From assembly GCF_025962655.1 (NCBI RefSeq), contig NZ_JAGFPE010000002.1, positions 372,001 through 436,000 of the forward strand: a stretch of DNA of 64,000 bases. Reading direction: 5' to 3'. Every line of letters starts with the position of its first letter. Positions within the stretch are counted from its first letter, which is position 1. The notes under the pieces are model-generated. The model ran no database searches. It was not told the origin of the DNA and saw nothing but the letters and a program-made list of their open reading frames with translations. Both the position numbers and the translations under genes were made by a program. This document shows, in pieces, positions 61,145 to 64,000 of the stretch. This DNA comes from Candidatus Symbiopectobacterium sp. NZEC151 (GTDB lineage: Bacteria; Pseudomonadota; Gammaproteobacteria; Enterobacterales; Enterobacteriaceae).

Positions 61145-61861
61145 TCAGAAGCTGTATTGAACCCCGACACGGTAGCGGGTTTGACGGTTATCCGTGATAC
61201 CTGATGATTCAGGAACATTCCCCACCGCCACGAAAGGACGCCAGTTTTTATCCCATTTATAACTCAACTTCACATCATGGCCGAAAGAGTAATTGTCATT
61301 ATCGGATAGTTTTATTCTTGCCGCGTTGGCTTTTTGATAATCCAATTCATATTCAAGCGTATAATCTTTGAGGAAGTTATAAGCAATCACTGATGTCAGG
61401 TTATAGCCATTTTCCGAAGTTTTACTCGACGTGCCAATATTATTGCTGTTGCGTTTATAATAAGGGCGATAACGCAGCGACACCGACAGATCGTTGGTAA
61501 TATTCGCCTTACCGCGCAGGTATGGACGATAATTATTGTAGTTAGAGGTGGAATCTAACGAAAAGCCCGGCTCCAACGAGAAGGTTTTATTGAAGTTATA
61601 CAGATAGCTGGCGACAACTTCCGTGCCGTTGCTGACGCTTTCGTTAAACGGTTTGTTTGGCGTCTTATCATTGGTGTGTTGCCCCCAACGCGCTTCCACT
61701 GACAGGCCAAAACCTTGCTCAAAACGATGAGAAAACAGCAAACGATCTTTATGGTCACCGTTTGAAGTATCTTTGAATTCGTGACGATAATCGATGGTCG
61801 CCGCAAGCGTATTGAGCGTAACCAACGAAGTGATTGCCAGCGTGATTAATTTTAATTTCAT
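61145..61861 (-). CDS. kdgM: Oligogalacturonate-specific porin, KdgM family
   Basis: A 238-residue outer-membrane precursor of the small KdgM porin family, which admits oligogalacturonides from pectin breakdown. ATG 61861 is chosen from GGGGAAA upstream; it gives signal MKLKLITLAITSLVTLNTLA cut before ATIDYRHEFKD, and the usual 236-238 length. Twelve amphipathic beta strands are implied by alternating patterns, ending in RYRVGVQYSF with a terminal Phe. NanC and OmpL are relatives, so another acidic oligosaccharide is possible. A half-convincing CRP-like site (TGTGA..TGACG, minus strand, near 61905-61922) lies upstream; no clear KdgR box was found. Confidence 0.92.
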   Translation of the reverse strand: MKLKLITLAITSLVTLNTLAATIDYRHEFKDTSNGDHKDRLLFSHRFEQGFGLSVEARWGQHTNDKTPNKPFNESVSNGTEVVASYLYNFNKTFSLEPGFSLDSTSNYNNYRPYLRGKANITNDLSVSLRYRPYYKRNSNNIGTSSKTSENGYNLTSVIAYNFLKDYTLEYELDYQKANAARIKLSDNDNYSFGHDVKLSYKWDKNWRPFVAVGNVPESSGITDNRQTRYRVGVQYSF

Positions 61862-62075
61862 GGTATTTCCCCGAGAATCAAATTGCATTACTGCTATTAT
61901 GATGACGTCAACAACTTCACAGACGAAGGGAGTCCCTTCCGCGATAAATGACGGCGTATCAAATTGATGCGCCTGAGGAGTGTAACAATAAGTTCATTTT
62001 TGCAAACAAAGTTATATTTATTACCTTATCCAGAATATGGCATAAGCATTAATAATAAAATAAACCGTTGCTCAA

Positions 62076-62109
62076 TAAAAATGCCGGGAAAGATATTCTT
62101 TCCCGGCAT
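62076..62109 (-). terminator. Intrinsic terminator of mltA
   Basis: ATGCCGGGAAAG and CTTTCCCGGCAT form a perfect 12-bp stem with a five-base loop. The minus strand continues with TTTTTATT, 15 bases after the mltA stop. Confidence 0.95.
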
Positions 62110-62123
62110 CAGTAAGGAATGCG

Positions 62124-63254
62124 TTAACGCGCGGCGCTTTGCATTATTAAAGGCGCAGTGCTGAAGGGAGACGCTGCATTATTTTTCAGCACCCAGACGC
62201 GGCCATAGTGGTTGTAATACCCGGCGGCATGACCTGCCTCGTGCCCGATCCCCTGATAGATGTCAAAATGCTGGCCCTTGATGGCACCGCCAACGTCAAG
62301 CGCTACCATCATGCGCATCTCGTAGCGGCCGGTAAACTTCCCTTCGTTGTTGAGTAACGGAACTTCTGCCAGCAAAGCCGTGCCCGGCGGGATCAGCGAA
62401 CGATCGGACGCCACAGAGGCTTTGGCAATCAACGGTACGGCGCTTGCGCCCTTCACTGGCGCAGATGACATCGGTTTAAAGAAAACGAAGGAAGGATTCT
62501 GCTCCAGCAGTTCACGCACGTCATATTCGGAGTGCGTCTCGCCCCAGTGGCGGATCGCCTGCATCGACATCTCTTCTTTAGGCACTTCGCCTCTGTCGAT
62601 CAGCACTTTACCAATACTGCGATAGGCGTGCCCGTTCTTGCCGCCATAGGCAAAGAAGGTCAGCGGTCGGCCATCACCAAAATCGATATACCCGCTGCCC
62701 TGCACTTCCATCAAGAAATTGTCCATCAGCGAGTTGGTCCAGGCGAGGACATTGCGTTCGCCCAGCGCACCAGCATAAATGCCCGCCCGATCGGGTAAGC
62801 GACGACTCTTTTTGTTGGGGGCAGGCATACCATAAAGAGGATGGCGGAATTCACCCTGACGGGTGTAACGCGCCTGCACTACCGGCGTGTAGTACCCGGT
62901 AAACTGCACGTTGCCAAAATTGTCCACGCCCTCCATTTGCCAGGCATTAAGGCCAAACTGACTCAGATTGCGCGTGTCGGCACCAGCCTGCATCCAACGT
63001 TGAATGGCCTGAAAGATGTCCTGATTGCGGGCATACAGCGCGGGGGAGGCGTTCTTGATCTCAGTCACCTGATTAACAAAGTCGCCTGCATTCACCGGCT
63101 TACCGGTGGCGTTGGGTTCATTAACGAGCGCAAGTGGCTGCTCAAGCCGCCCATCTTTATACTGCTGCCCACGGTCAGTCGGTCTGGACTGACACCCGGC
63201 CAGAATAGCAATCACTACTCCGGTCAGCACATACTTACCCCAACATCCTCTCAT
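62124..63254 (-). CDS. mltA: Membrane-bound lytic murein transglycosylase A
   Basis: Outer-membrane lipoprotein that cleaves peptidoglycan glycan strands to anhydro-muropeptides. ATG 63254 gives 376 residues (365 in E. coli) with a lipobox ILAGC (Cys21); a frame ten codons longer would weaken the signal. The double-psi barrel with 3D-type motif is visible: VQGSGYIDFGDG, GKNGHAYRSIGK, ASDRSLIPPGT and the catalytic Asp in MVALDVGGAIKGQHFDIYQG. It lies upstream of the initiator tRNAs and on the opposite strand, as in E. coli. Confidence 0.97.
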   Translation of the reverse strand: MRGCWGKYVLTGVVIAILAGCQSRPTDRGQQYKDGRLEQPLALVNEPNATGKPVNAGDFVNQVTEIKNASPALYARNQDIFQAIQRWMQAGADTRNLSQFGLNAWQMEGVDNFGNVQFTGYYTPVVQARYTRQGEFRHPLYGMPAPNKKSRRLPDRAGIYAGALGERNVLAWTNSLMDNFLMEVQGSGYIDFGDGRPLTFFAYGGKNGHAYRSIGKVLIDRGEVPKEEMSMQAIRHWGETHSEYDVRELLEQNPSFVFFKPMSSAPVKGASAVPLIAKASVASDRSLIPPGTALLAEVPLLNNEGKFTGRYEMRMMVALDVGGAIKGQHFDIYQGIGHEAGHAAGYYNHYGRVWVLKNNAASPFSTAPLIMQSAAR

Positions 63255-63427
63255 TTCTCTTACGCTCTCATTACAGCATGGCAAATCAGTGAGCGCACAA
63301 TAACAAACACATTTCCATATGAAAACGTATTGAATTCCAAAACAGCCTCAAATCGAACAAAAAACAAACAATTAGCAGATAAAACCGACATACATGTTGG
63401 GAAGATCCTCTTTTTTTCAAATAGAGG

Positions 63428-63455
63428 TTGCATACCCTCCTATGGAGTGTATAGT
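63428..63455 (+). promoter_or_regulatory. Promoter of the initiator tRNA operon
   Basis: -35 TTGCAT (63428-63433), a 16-base spacer and -10 TATAGT (63450-63455), then a GCGC-type discriminator expected for a growth-rate-controlled promoter. The first tRNA starts 14 bases after the -10. Confidence 0.75.
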
Positions 63456-63468
63456 GCGCTTCCACGGA

Positions 63469-63545
<77 letters not shown>

Positions 63546-63593
63546 ATATCGCGCTACGGCATGATATAAAGTAAGAAAAAAGTGTAATACGGA

Positions 63594-63670
<77 letters not shown>

Positions 63671-63716
63671 ATATCATGCTACGGCATGACATAAAGTTAG
63701 AGAAGTGTAAGACGGA

Positions 63717-63793
<77 letters not shown>

Positions 63794-63823
63794 ACTTCTT
63801 GAATCAAGAAGCTTACCAACAAT

Positions 63824-63850
63824 AAACACCCTGACGGGTGTTTTTTTGTT
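63824..63850 (+). terminator. Intrinsic terminator of the tRNA operon
   Basis: AAACACCC and GGGTGTTT pair around TGAC, followed by a long T tract broken by one G. Confidence 0.93.
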
Positions 63851-63876
63851 TTTGTCCTGTCAATACCGCAAGCGCC

Positions 63877-64000
63877 TCACTTACGGTTTCCCACGCTGGC
63901 AAAGTACGCCTTAATCCCTGCCAGAATAGATTCCGCAATTTGCTGCTGAAAGTGGCTGGTGCGCAATTTACGCTCCTCTTCCAGATTGCTGATAAACGCC
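63877..64000 (-). CDS. amiC: N-acetylmuramoyl-L-alanine amidase AmiC, 3' end
   Basis: Only the last 40 residues are in the window; the gene continues beyond the right edge. The translation [17 protein letters not shown], then [17 protein letters not shown], matches the C-terminus of AmiC, a periplasmic septal amidase activated by NlpD. The TGA stop is at 63877-63879. The neighbourhood (mltA, three initiator tRNAs, amiC) supports the call. Confidence 0.9.
   Translation of the reverse strand, partial: AFISNLEEERKLRTSHFQQQIAESILAGIKAYFASVGNRK

Noticed and set aside
61862..62075. KdgR box upstream of kdgM
   Set aside because: Only partial matches such as AAACCGTTG were seen; not good enough to annotate.

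Overview
The window is a piece of an enterobacterial chromosome, most likely from the soft-rot/plant-associated family Pectobacteriaceae (Pectobacterium, Dickeya, Brenneria or a close relative). Nearly every housekeeping protein is close in length and motif content to its Escherichia coli homologue. The window carries a KdgM-type oligogalacturonate porin gene, an ERIC element, and a CsrB/RsmB regulatory RNA with a GacA-type activator box. The genus assignment is inference; no search was run.

Layout. 1-510 holds no confident gene. 511-2607 has a small membrane-protein ORF and glutathionylspermidine synthetase/amidase (gss). mutS follows (3136-5715), then nlpE and yaeQ on the minus strand and yaeP-rof on the plus strand. 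An unrecognised membrane-hairpin protein (8015-9031) sits between rof and tilS. From 9071 to 30764 runs a long minus-strand envelope/translation block. In transcription order it is rpsB-tsf, pyrH, frr, dxr, uppS-cdsA-rseP-bamA-skp-lpxD-fabZ-lpxA-lpxB-rnhB-dnaE-accA, then gloA2-tilS. map, glnD, dapD and yaeH are on the plus strand (31138-36028). A VapBC toxin-antitoxin pair (36132-36775) separates them from yqcA, truC, yqcC, the CsrB/RsmB RNA, syd, queF, ppnN, xni, rlmM, ygdD, gcvA, the GcvB small RNA, ygdI, csdA, csdE and tcdA.

49272-61075 is the main accessory region. It has a cytoplasmic biotin/DMSO-sulfoxide-reductase-like molybdoenzyme on the minus strand. Divergent from it is an eight-gene plus-strand cluster: a family-5 solute-binding protein, two permeases, a fused double ATPase, a short-chain dehydrogenase-like protein without the usual Tyr/Lys pair, an M20 amidohydrolase, a TetR regulator and a DapA-family lyase. 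The shared 5' region contains a perfect 7-4-7 inverted repeat typical of TetR-type operators. The cluster looks like an import-and-degrade pathway for a peptide-like or N-acylated compound; its substrate cannot be read from sequence. It is followed by a KdgM porin gene, mltA, three identical initiator tRNA genes and the 3' end of amiC.

Regulation visible in the sequence includes two conserved sRNA genes (csrB/rsmB and gcvB), a GacA box about 176 bases upstream of csrB, the rpsB leader, several intrinsic terminators, two intercistronic attenuator-like hairpins, an ERIC element with about 70 extra bases, and a dispersed 84-85-bp hairpin repeat present twice plus a divergent third copy. Seven genes use GTG or TTG starts supported by ribosome binding sites or family lengths.
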